Assembly (NCBI GenBank): GCA_020060765.1
Contig: JAGUZQ010000049.1
Location: 39,199 to 103,198, forward strand
Origin: Planctomycetota bacterium
GTDB taxonomy: Bacteria > Planctomycetota > SZUA-567
DNA: 64,000 nt
Reading direction: 5' to 3'
The notes beneath the pieces were generated by a model. That model did not search any database. It was given only the letters and a program-made list of their open reading frames with translations, and had not been told where the DNA came from. Position numbers and translations under genes: made by a program. Shown piece by piece: positions 56,025-64,000 of this stretch (position 1 is the stretch's first letter; each line of letters begins with the position of its first letter).

Positions 56025-59000
56025 TCACCACCGGTAATACCGATAAGGATCGTCACCCAGCCCGAAATCTACGCGATAATCATCATGATACCATGCACTT
56101 GCGGTAGATTGACCTGCAGCAGCCGGTTCCAGGAACATATCAGAATCCTTGCCGCAAATGCCGCCTCCCCCGAAATGATCGAACACGCGCACGGCAAGCA
56201 CCGCCCTGCCTTGCTTCACCAGTTCGGCGGGAATAGTATAGACACGCGGCTTGCTCCAGAAATTCGGCGTCCCGGCATCAGTCGAACCGATTTTTACACC
56301 GTTGAAATAGGTGGTGTCGAAATCGTCCACCGGCCCCAGCGACAGACGCAGTTCCTTTCCCTCCCACGCGGCGGGAATCCGCACCACCTTGCGGAATACC
56401 GCCTCTCCGTCCGCGCCCAGCCACGAACCGCCGAAATCCTCCCACGGAGACGGCAGCGTCACGCTGGCGAAATCCTGTTCAGCCGCCTCCGGGCGCACGG
56501 CGGCCAGCGCCACTTCGCTTGGGCCTTCGTCGTTCCACTTGCTGGTCTCCTGCGCTTCCGGCAAACGAAGCGTCTGAATTCCGCGCCAGACCCCGGCCAG
56601 GGCAATACGGTTTTCGCCTGGAGCGCGCGGCTTGAAGAAAAAGCAATCTGATTTAAACGATGCGCCCAGGTTCGACAGCACCTGGCAAAACGCCCGGTTC
56701 TGCCGCCAGCGGGTAAAACGGAGATAAGTCTTCGTGTCGGCCTCGGCCAAAGCAGTATCAAACTGGCAATATACCGCCAGCCCCTCGCCGATCTTTTTGC
56801 GACCGAGAAGCCCGGCGGCGGAAATGTCGCACCCGCCAGTCAGAAGATACGCCGTCCGCTCACAACGGCCATGCAGATCAGAAACGCTCAACCCTTGGCA
56901 CAAATCCCACTCCGGAACTTCAGTGGCTCCCGTGAAAGCGTCGTTCCTGTCGACAGTCGCGCCTAAAGGCAAGGTCTTTGCCGCCTGGGTCGGGAGGAAT
57001 AGCGCGATTCCGCCTTTTTCCAGCCACGCGGTCAAGGCTGCGTCGTCAAGCTTGGCGCCAGCGCCGATCAGCGCCAACCCGCCCGGAGCAGGCAGGGTTT
57101 CGGCGACAGTGTAAATCGCGCCGACATTTTTCAGCACAACTTCGTCTTCCGGAGCGCCCAGAAACACCGTCTCGACCTTACGCGCCAGAATGCCGGTTGA
57201 ATCAAGTGTCAATAATTGCGGCAGGATTTCCCGAGCTACTGGGTCGGCGGCGTGATCCTCCAGGTCAAGGCCGCAGAAGATGACCGTGCCTGCGCCATAC
57301 CTGAATCCCATGAGCGGACTATATGCCAAGTCGAACTCCCCTTCCAGCAGCGGTGTCCAGGAAGAGAAGTGCGGCTTCTCCACCGCACAGCTCGACACAG
57401 TTCCTTTCGCTCCCCAGCGCCAGCCATATTCTGGAGACCGGTCATATCTTCCGTTAGGCACCGCGACATCGCAGGGAGAGATCAGTTTGCTTTCCCCGCG
57501 CCAGTCCCGCAGGTCTTCGGCGTCAACACCGCCAAGCAATCCGCCTGTTCCCGGCACGGGGAACATCCGGCGGGAAAGGTGGCGCGACACTCGCCATTGC
57601 AGCCGCGTACGCAACCATTCCGGCTCCTGCGCCATGACCAGAATCTCGCCGCCCTCTTGGACAAATTGTTCCAGTTTTGCCAGGCAGGATGAATCGTAAG
57701 CGAGCGCCTTGCGCCCGATCACCACCCGCGTCTCTTTTTCGCCGTTCCAGAGTTTTACCGTATAGCCCAGGCTCTGGAGAAAACCGGTCGTCTCACCTAC
57801 GGGGTCTAATACACATACCGTCTGGGTCGCGACCGGAAGTTGGGGAAAGACGCGGAACGGGAATGAATCGCGCGACTCGGTCTCGCCTATTTTTGTCATC
57901 ACCTCGATGACGCCGCTGGTTTTTGCGGTCACCTGCGGCAATGTGAAATCAAACGGGACAAATCTGGTTCCAGCCGGTTCAAACCGACCTGATCCCGCAC
58001 GTTCCGCGAGAAGGTCGTTCCCTATCTTCACCTGCACCGTCCAGGAGAATGTCTGTTCGGCGCGGGTATCGTTCAATAGAACCACCTGCTTGGCTACGGT
58101 TTCCCCGGCGAAAAACGAATGCCCCTTTTCCGTGAATTCATGAGGCTTTCCTCCCAGAAAGGAAAGGGTTTGCCGGTTGGTTTCCACCAGCGCCATCGCT
58201 CCCGCGTTTCCGGGCTGGCGGAAATTTTCCGGCAGATATGATTGCAGATATTCCACCGGATATTTTTCCAGATAAAGCCCGCGCTGTCCCGGCTGGAAAG
58301 GCTTCGCGTCTGCCATTGACCCGCCCTGCCAGCTAGAGCGCGGTCGATTCCAGCCGTGCATTCCCCAGGGCACCATGCCGCCGGTTACGCCCCACGCCCG
58401 CCAACTGCGGTAGGTGTTGCGATTGAACAACGCGTGCAACAAGGCTGCGTTCTCCTCCTTCATCATGTCGTTGGCTTGCAAGTGATAGGATTGATATTGT
58501 TGTCCCGACTCGAAATGGCTGCTGATCAGCTTGCGATAATCCTGGCTTTCGCGGACATATGCTTCCGCGCCGAAATATGTCGCGGCATACTCCGTCACCA
58601 GTGGCTCGCTGACGCAGGTTTTGCCATAGCCGTTCCGACCGCGCAAAAAGGTGGTATAAAGCGGCGAACCGAATTCGATTGAAACCAGCGGCATGTCGCC
58701 CCGCTCCGCCCAATGGGAAGGCCAATCTTCCCGCTCCTGCAGCGGGAGCAGGCAGAGATAATTATTAATAGTATAAACATCGCCGACGAATGCCCCTGCG
58801 TGCATGAAAACGGGGCGGGTCGGATCGAAACTTTTAAGGCGATCCATAGCGATGAATCCGCTGGCGGCGCGCTGGCTCGTGCCCGGCTCCAGATTCAACA
58901 TCTTTTCTCGACTGCCGATAACTGCGGGATTCTGATCCTGCCCGAAACCGAAGCGGTTTGCGCCCAGCGTCCAGATCACCACCGACGGGTGATTACGTAG

Positions 59001-60857
59001 CGGCTTGATTCTTTCCCGCGCCTGGCTTTCCCAGAAAGCGGCTACCCGTGGACGCTCCAACTTCATGATCGAATGACCGATGTCTGTTACCGGAACAATC
59101 AACAACATGCCCAGGCGGTCAGCTTCTTCGCACCAGAGATTGTCGAATTCGATCAGGCCGCGCGTGTACCGGTCGTCAGGCCAGATTTCCGCGCAATTGA
59201 ACCCGCACGCTTTCAGTCCAGCCAGATTCGCCGCGATCAGGTTCCGCAGCCCGAGAATGCCGCCGTATTCGTGCGTGGGAGCAGTGCGCAGCCGGATCGG
59301 AATGCCGTTAAGATAGAAGTTGCGCCCCTCTGTCCAGAATTCGCGGAAACCGAAAGACTGGCTTACGCTATCAGACAACGCTTCACCCTTCAAGGTCAGT
59401 TCCAGGGTATACAGATATGGATCGTCGACGTCCCAGAGATGGGGATTATCCCAGGTCTGGACAAACCGCAATTTACAGCCATCTGCCGACTGTTCCGCCG
59501 TCCGGGTGGAATCGAACTCCAGGACAACATTCCCCGCCGCGTCGCGGATGCGGGCGGAAGCCGTGACCGCGCCTCCCGGAGCGCCAGACAGGGCGGTTTC
59601 TATCGAGAGGGATTTATTCCGGGTCGAGGTGCTGATAAGAATATCCTTGACGTGAATGCCGCGCGGACGGCTTTCCAGCAGAACATCGCCAATCAGCCCC
59701 TTGGAGCGCACCACCGCTTTTTCCTGAAACACCTGCCCCTCGCCGGTGCCCATATAGCGGGTGATCTCCGACAACTTGGTCGCGGCCAGCACGAACAGGT
59801 CGAGCCTCGCGCTTTCCCCTGCCTTGACAAAAGAGGTTATATCCAATTCCCCGCCCGGCCAGTGAATCCAACCTGCCTCGCGCCCGCCGATAAACGCCAG
59901 CGCGTCAGTCGACACTCGGTCAAGATGCAGCACCACCGACCGGTCTTTCCAGTCGGCGGGTATGGCGAGCGTGCGGCGAAACCAGGCCTGATCCTGATCT
60001 CCCACGGACACATTCCAATTGTCGTTGCGTTTGCTGACGCCGGGCATGACGCCGTAAGCCCGCCAGCTTCCGGGAACGCGGATTTCTCCCCACGACTCAG
60101 ACGTAGCCGGAACAGTGCCAGGCAGGAATTGCCATAATCCGTTCAGGCAGATACAGGCGCGGGCATCGGAAATCTTTTCCACCGGCTCTGTTCCCCACTG
60201 CGGCAGAGTTGCAACCGAAGCAGGCGGCGCTACTATCGGCGAGTATTTGCCATCGTCGGCGACGGTAGAGTTGGCGATAATACTGATATTGTCAAAATAG
60301 GCCTCACCGTCGGATGCAAAAATCGCGGGAGCAACCACGGCGGTTTCAGCACCAGCAGGAATATCCATCGTGCCCTTGTATTCCTGCCACTGCGGCGCCG
60401 CCTCGTTCCATTCGGGAAAACATCTATGCCAGACTTCCCCCGCCGCGTTCTTGAAGGTAAACGCCACACGAGCATTGTGCCATCCTTCCAGACCGGGAAA
60501 TATTCGCGCAACCCGCGCCCGCAGTGAAATTTCCAGCGTTTTCCATTCCGGCCTGAGCGCGAATTCCTGCCCGCAGGATGAAGAAGCAGGCGAACCGTGA
60601 TTGCGCAGCCGCAGGCAGGAATTGCCGCCCTCCGTGGCTATTTCGGCATCGCCGCGAAGCGTCCAAAAAGGCACTTCTCCGGTTTCGTCGGCAGGGCTTT
60701 CAAATCCGCCGTTTACGATTAGTTCGCGGGTGGGATAAAGTTTCCGCGCAATTTCTTCCGCCGCGAAAACTGGCGAACAACATCGGATCAGGAAAAATGC
60801 TGACAAGAAGAGGGACGTAATGATTTTTCGGGAATGCCTGATCCGTTGTTTCCGCAT
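56025..60857 (-). CDS. Large exported GH2-like glycoside hydrolase lacking the acid/base glutamate
   Basis: 1610 residues from the ATG at 60857 (AGGAG seven bases upstream). Signal peptide ~1-33. Domains: a carbohydrate-binding-like jelly roll (~43-198; LIVNGGFESP), a GH2 sugar-binding domain (~238-398), an Ig-like domain, and a TIM barrel (~508-860). A C-terminal region includes a GATase-like fold and a second jelly roll near the end (SPWEDFGGSWLG, then FNGVKIG). The barrel motif NHPSVVIWTLGxx should end in GNE; here it reads LGAN (~631-634), so the acid/base Glu is missing. The nucleophile region PLVSIEFGSP (Glu ~728) is kept. Length is well above the usual 800-1100. It belongs to the carbohydrate operon. 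Activity is doubtful; binding or unusual catalysis is possible. Confidence 0.85.
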   Translation of the reverse strand: MRKQRIRHSRKIITSLFLSAFFLIRCCSPVFAAEEIARKLYPTRELIVNGGFESPADETGEVPFWTLRGDAEIATEGGNSCLRLRNHGSPASSSCGQEFALRPEWKTLEISLRARVARIFPGLEGWHNARVAFTFKNAAGEVWHRCFPEWNEAAPQWQEYKGTMDIPAGAETAVVAPAIFASDGEAYFDNISIIANSTVADDGKYSPIVAPPASVATLPQWGTEPVEKISDARACICLNGLWQFLPGTVPATSESWGEIRVPGSWRAYGVMPGVSKRNDNWNVSVGDQDQAWFRRTLAIPADWKDRSVVLHLDRVSTDALAFIGGREAGWIHWPGGELDITSFVKAGESARLDLFVLAATKLSEITRYMGTGEGQVFQEKAVVRSKGLIGDVLLESRPRGIHVKDILISTSTRNKSLSIETALSGAPGGAVTASARIRDAAGNVVLEFDSTRTAEQSADGCKLRFVQTWDNPHLWDVDDPYLYTLELTLKGEALSDSVSQSFGFREFWTEGRNFYLNGIPIRLRTAPTHEYGGILGLRNLIAANLAGLKACGFNCAEIWPDDRYTRGLIEFDNLWCEEADRLGMLLIVPVTDIGHSIMKLERPRVAAFWESQARERIKPLRNHPSVVIWTLGANRFGFGQDQNPAVIGSREKMLNLEPGTSQRAASGFIAMDRLKSFDPTRPVFMHAGAFVGDVYTINNYLCLLPLQEREDWPSHWAERGDMPLVSIEFGSPLYTTFLRGRNGYGKTCVSEPLVTEYAATYFGAEAYVRESQDYRKLISSHFESGQQYQSYHLQANDMMKEENAALLHALFNRNTYRSWRAWGVTGGMVPWGMHGWNRPRSSWQGGSMADAKPFQPGQRGLYLEKYPVEYLQSYLPENFRQPGNAGAMALVETNRQTLSFLGGKPHEFTEKGHSFFAGETVAKQVVLLNDTRAEQTFSWTVQVKIGNDLLAERAGSGRFEPAGTRFVPFDFTLPQVTAKTSGVIEVMTKIGETESRDSFPFRVFPQLPVATQTVCVLDPVGETTGFLQSLGYTVKLWNGEKETRVVIGRKALAYDSSCLAKLEQFVQEGGEILVMAQEPEWLRTRLQWRVSRHLSRRMFPVPGTGGLLGGVDAEDLRDWRGESKLISPCDVAVPNGRYDRSPEYGWRWGAKGTVSSCAVEKPHFSSWTPLLEGEFDLAYSPLMGFRYGAGTVIFCGLDLEDHAADPVAREILPQLLTLDSTGILARKVETVFLGAPEDEVVLKNVGAIYTVAETLPAPGGLALIGAGAKLDDAALTAWLEKGGIALFLPTQAAKTLPLGATVDRNDAFTGATEVPEWDLCQGLSVSDLHGRCERTAYLLTGGCDISAAGLLGRKKIGEGLAVYCQFDTALAEADTKTYLRFTRWRQNRAFCQVLSNLGASFKSDCFFFKPRAPGENRIALAGVWRGIQTLRLPEAQETSKWNDEGPSEVALAAVRPEAAEQDFASVTLPSPWEDFGGSWLGADGEAVFRKVVRIPAAWEGKELRLSLGPVDDFDTTYFNGVKIGSTDAGTPNFWSKPRVYTIPAELVKQGRAVLAVRVFDHFGGGGICGKDSDMFLEPAAAGQSTASAWYHDDYRVDFGLGDDPYRYYRW

Positions 60858-60904
60858 ACATATCTCCTGCTGAGGCGGGAATAATACTGAAGCTGTCATA
60901 AAAA

Positions 60905-61687
60905 CTACTGAGGATAAGAAGTGATGGTAGTTGCCGAACTTAGGTTGGTAATCGCCTCGTAGCCAAGCGTGCGCACCGCCCCGTCCGGAAACCAGAGGTT
61001 GGCCTTGTCGAGATGCCGCCGGTGGATCACGCCCCACCATTCCGAAGGCCAACCCGTGCCGAAAGTGGCGATGTTGAAATTGTAGACAATCCAGTTGCCT
61101 TGCGTTCCTCCGTAACAACTGGCGTAGGAATCCCCCAGGAAAGGCAGGTGCAAATCAAGCGAACTCATTTTCGGGTTATAATAAGTCGCGTCGATCCGTT
61201 CCGACGGGAGCTTGACAGCCATGTCCCGCAAGCCATAGGAAAAACGGGTGGAGTTATCGCCTGCAGAAAGATTTATACCGTTTACCGTATATGCAACCTG
61301 TGGCGGCGCAATCTCGGGACATTGAAAACAGACCGAAGACGGTACGCGGCGAAACGGCGCGCCCCAGGCGTCGTATTTCTGTATAGCCACGTCAGGCAGT
61401 ACGCCTGTTTCTATAAGGGCGTCGGGCCAATAACGATAGCGCGTTCCCTTGGGTGTAGGCTCCCATATACGGGTGGACAGACCCCAGTCGCGGTTTGCGT
61501 CGGCATACATCAGCACCGCGATTCCGGTCTGCCGCAGGTTGTTGCTGCATTGCAGCGCCCGGGCACGGCCGACCGCCTGCGACAGCGTCGGCAGAAGCAG
61601 CGCCGCCAGGATCGAAATAATGGTGATCACCACCAGCAACTCCACCAGGGTGAATCCCCGCTCCTTGCGCCTGCCTGAAATTAACAT
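60905..61687 (-). CDS. Prepilin-like exported protein with H-x9-D-G motif
   Basis: 260 residues. The N-terminus has the class III/type IV prepilin leader and helix: [19 protein letters not shown], with the Gly|Phe cleavage site and Glu at position +5. [20 protein letters not shown] follows. The C-terminal [17 protein letters not shown] is the processing-associated H-x9-D-G motif common in planctomycete and lentisphaerote proteins of this type. ATG at 61687 has AGGAG six bases upstream. It lies between two glycosidase-like genes, so it may tether or export polysaccharide-degrading enzymes rather than form a classical pilus. That is inference. Confidence 0.92.
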   Translation of the reverse strand: MLISGRRKERGFTLVELLVVITIISILAALLLPTLSQAVGRARALQCSNNLRQTGIAVLMYADANRDWGLSTRIWEPTPKGTRYRYWPDALIETGVLPDVAIQKYDAWGAPFRRVPSSVCFQCPEIAPPQVAYTVNGINLSAGDNSTRFSYGLRDMAVKLPSERIDATYYNPKMSSLDLHLPFLGDSYASCYGGTQGNWIVYNFNIATFGTGWPSEWWGVIHRRHLDKANLWFPDGAVRTLGYEAITNLSSATTITSYPQ

Positions 61688-61696
61688 GACCGTCTC

Positions 61697-63856
61697 CTAT
61701 TCTTCCCCCACCACCATGCAGTGCGTGTCAAGTCGCGGCACAGTTACTTCAGCATACTCCCCAACCTGCCCGACAGCCAGTTTCTCCCCGCCCGGAGCCA
61801 TGTATATTTTACGGAAGTTGCCTAGCAGGCGTACGCGGATATCCGTGACCGGCGCGATATCTTCCCGCTGGCGACCGCAACTGGTGAAATACCCTTCCCA
61901 CGTCTGCCGGGTGAAAGGAGGAAATCCCTGGGGATCGGGCGCGTTCAGCAGATGCAGCACTGTCCGCCGGGGATTTTTCTGCCGGAAAAGCGTCGCCTGC
62001 ACCTGCAACAGACTGTCCACTTCAAACTGGGGCTTGTGCCCCCCCGCAGCCCAGCGCACGGCATTTGCCAGCAGCCGCCGCACGTAAGGCCAAGTCCAAT
62101 GACTGGCATACTGGAACCCGAGATTCGCCGCCAGATAGACCACGCGCCCCTTACCCACTTCACGCACAGTCATAAACGGCCATTGCCTGCCCGGCTCCTG
62201 ATACTGCTCCCACGCGATCATTTTGGTGTCTGCGTCGGCTTCGACCTTGAGCATCTCGCCGGGATAACTCAAAGTATACTCAGTGGGATGCCCCCGCCTG
62301 AAAGCAGGCACCACCTCGGTCATCAACGTTTCCCGGATCAAGTCGTCGTTCACGATCTCGTGATCGCCCAGGACTATCAGCTTTGAACGGATGCTGTTAG
62401 GAGTTTCCTCCCCGGTCTGGACAATCGTGTCCCAGGACGGCAGGGGAGTTTTCTCCTCCAGTCTTCCCTTGAAATGAACTCCCAGCAAATCGGCCAGGGC
62501 GAAGTCCGCCATTTCCGTGCCGCTCCGGTCACACAAGCTGGTGCGCGCGCCCGCCAACAGCCCGCCGCCGTTTTCCACGAATTCGCGCAGCCGTTTTGCC
62601 GCCGCGTCGCTGATGATGCCGGTGTCAGGCAAAACCAGCACCGCGTAATCGGAAAGATCGTCGTGCTCCAGGTTATAATCGGAGAGACAGGTCTCCGGAA
62701 CTTTCTCTTCCAGCAAAGATCGTAACACTCCGTAGAAGGTAAAGGCCGGGCCGTCTTTCCAGCGGTCTTTTTCGCACAGAAACTGCGAATTTTCCGAAAA
62801 GACAACGCCTGCGTATTTTACCGGTTTCGTATCTACCAGCCAATCGGCTCTCGCCGCCAGTTCCTCGTTGATTACGCGGATTCGCTCCGGACGGCTGGTC
62901 AGGGTGAAATCGGGAATGCAGCCACTGGCGATGGAGGTCATGGCGCGGTCACGCAATTCCTGCGTGGTCAGGGTAATCGGATGGCTAGGCGCGTACTGGT
63001 GACCGGGGATGTAGAATTCCGCCGTCGCCCCGGTGTCTCCCCGCAGAAGTTGCAGCGTCGCCGTCGGCCAGGTCCAGCAGGCTTCGTACCACTTCTGGCT
63101 GGATGCCCTCACACCCGGCACCCAGGCCGTGCAGACCGGCAAGCCCGGTTTGACCGAACGCCCGGCTTCCATGAACAAGGCCAGCGCCCGCGCGACGGCG
63201 TGTTCCTTATACTCCAGCCACAGACGCCAGGAGTCGGGATTTTCCTCCGCCGACGCAGGAGCCTCGCGATCATGCGCCTGCTTGAACCCCTCGCGACAAT
63301 ACCGGCAGTAACATGCCTGACTGACGCCGGAACCGTCAAACCAGAACCCGCCAATGCGGTAACGCGCCGCCAGATCGCGCAGATAATCCGCCAGATACTG
63401 CCCGAAAGGACTATTCTTGCACAGGCGCGGCATAGTGTCAGGCCGCTCCTTGCCCTCCCAGTCCACGATCCGCCAATCCGGGTGTTCTTCCCAGGCGCGT
63501 TGATCGCAGTCCATCGGCAGGTACGGCACATAGACAATCCCAAGCCGTTCTCCCGCCTCAATCATTTCGGCAACCAGATCGCGTTCGCCCAATCCCGGAT
63601 GCTTGCGGCAAACCGGGCCATCGTGGAAGGCGTAAAACTGGTTACGACCGTCGAAAATGGCGACGCGCGCCCCGGCACGGGCAGCCACCTCCATCAGGCC
63701 TTCACCGGTGATTTTCGCCAACTCCTCGCACGCCCTGGCCGTGCCGGGGATAGTGAGGTTATTGAAGACACGTCCATGCGGTTCGTGCAGCCAGGCGTAA
63801 AGTGATTCCTCCGCGACTGCGGACTGCTTGCAAGTTGCTGATTCAGTGGTATCCAT
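61697..63856 (-). CDS. TIM-barrel glycosidase-like protein with GH42-like middle domain
   Basis: 719 residues, no signal peptide seen. The N-terminal ~330 residues look like a TIM barrel of the alpha-fucosidase/hypothetical glycosidase type (IVYVPYLPMDCDQRAWEEHPD, RIGGFWFDGSG, and CYCRYCREGF). Residues ~345-600 resemble the beta-galactosidase trimerisation/GATase-like domain (DYAVLVLPDTGIISDAA, then FVENGGGLLAGART). An all-beta tail follows. The glycan is not evident. It is 9 bases before the prepilin-like gene and 47 bases after the sugar permease, so it likely processes imported oligosaccharides. Start at 63856 has only a weak ribosome binding site. Confidence 0.8.
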   Translation of the reverse strand: MDTTESATCKQSAVAEESLYAWLHEPHGRVFNNLTIPGTARACEELAKITGEGLMEVAARAGARVAIFDGRNQFYAFHDGPVCRKHPGLGERDLVAEMIEAGERLGIVYVPYLPMDCDQRAWEEHPDWRIVDWEGKERPDTMPRLCKNSPFGQYLADYLRDLAARYRIGGFWFDGSGVSQACYCRYCREGFKQAHDREAPASAEENPDSWRLWLEYKEHAVARALALFMEAGRSVKPGLPVCTAWVPGVRASSQKWYEACWTWPTATLQLLRGDTGATAEFYIPGHQYAPSHPITLTTQELRDRAMTSIASGCIPDFTLTSRPERIRVINEELAARADWLVDTKPVKYAGVVFSENSQFLCEKDRWKDGPAFTFYGVLRSLLEEKVPETCLSDYNLEHDDLSDYAVLVLPDTGIISDAAAKRLREFVENGGGLLAGARTSLCDRSGTEMADFALADLLGVHFKGRLEEKTPLPSWDTIVQTGEETPNSIRSKLIVLGDHEIVNDDLIRETLMTEVVPAFRRGHPTEYTLSYPGEMLKVEADADTKMIAWEQYQEPGRQWPFMTVREVGKGRVVYLAANLGFQYASHWTWPYVRRLLANAVRWAAGGHKPQFEVDSLLQVQATLFRQKNPRRTVLHLLNAPDPQGFPPFTRQTWEGYFTSCGRQREDIAPVTDIRVRLLGNFRKIYMAPGGEKLAVGQVGEYAEVTVPRLDTHCMVVGEE

Positions 63857-63903
63857 GATTTTTCGCTTTCATCCGGAAATATTGAAATAACTCACGTTTT
63901 AAG

Positions 63904-64000
63904 TCACCCCTTGACGGCGCCGTCGGAGAGGCCGCGCACGAACAGGCGCATGCAGAAGATGAACATCACCACCAGCGGCAGCGACGCGATCGTATAGCCC
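63904..64000 (-). CDS. Carbohydrate ABC transporter permease, MalG type (C-terminal end only)
   Basis: The last 32 codons of a gene that enters from the right edge. The residues (TIASLPLVVMFIFCMRLFVRGLSDGAVKG then stop, in short: final helix plus the VRGLSDGAVKG ending) match the conserved C-terminus of MalG/UgpE-type permeases. It is codirectional with the glycosidase-like genes that follow. Confidence 0.85.
   Translation of the reverse strand, partial: GYTIASLPLVVMFIFCMRLFVRGLSDGAVKG

Noticed and set aside
60857..61118. Upstream extension of the GH2-like gene into the prepilin-like gene
   Set aside because: It would put 87 non-secretory residues before a clear signal peptide; AGGAG precedes the ATG at 60857.

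Overview
Organism. The window looks like chromosomal DNA of a bacterium from the PVC group, most likely a lentisphaerote-like lineage. The clues are a prepilin-like protein with both the N-terminal methylation motif and a C-terminal H-x9-D-G motif, large exported glycoside hydrolases in one operon with it, a carbohydrate ABC permease, and an AraC regulator divergent from a uroporphyrinogen-decarboxylase-like protein. This placement is an inference; there is no rRNA gene in the window. I saw no tRNA, CRISPR array or transposase.

Left arm (1-13.5 kb). A GldF/GldG-type ABC exporter (ATPase plus a fused permease/auxiliary protein cut by the left edge) is divergent from an oligopeptide-uptake operon. 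That operon encodes a small membrane protein, a membrane-anchored solute-binding protein, two permeases and a double ATPase. An AraC regulator and a URO-D-like protein follow.

Middle-left (13.5-23 kb). A Na+/H+ antiporter and a SulP transporter converge tail to tail, and both end in cyclic-nucleotide-binding domains. A minus-strand group follows: a short secretin and two exported serine-hydrolase paralogues. One paralogue keeps the beta-lactamase/PBP catalytic residues and the other has lost all three motifs.

Centre (23.2-55.75 kb). An eleven-gene minus-strand hybrid PKS-NRPS cluster reads colinearly from high to low coordinates. Four genes resemble the FkbH/I/J/K pathway for an oxygenated malonyl-ACP extender, with no O-methyltransferase, so hydroxymalonyl-ACP is the likely product. 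Then come a type II thioesterase, PKS-1 (loading AT-ACP, KS-AT-DH-KR-ACP), PKS-2 (KS-AT), a bridging protein (ACP-aminotransferase-C-A-T-C), an asparagine synthetase, NRPS-2 (A-T-C-A-T-E) and NRPS-3 (C-A-T-TE). The predicted product is a short acyl chain converted to a beta-amino (possibly alpha-hydroxy-beta-amino) acid, followed by four amino acids: Asn-like, unknown, a D-residue, and Glu/Gln-like. It would be released by the terminal thioesterase. No phosphopantetheinyl transferase, exporter or pathway regulator is visible inside the cluster.

Right arm (56-64 kb). A minus-strand carbohydrate operon holds the end of a MalG-type permease, a TIM-barrel glycosidase-like protein, the H-x9-D-G prepilin-like protein and a 1610-residue exported GH2-like protein that lacks the usual acid/base glutamate. 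Palindromic intergenic repeats sit at several operon borders. All domain boundaries and specificity codes were read by eye and are approximate.
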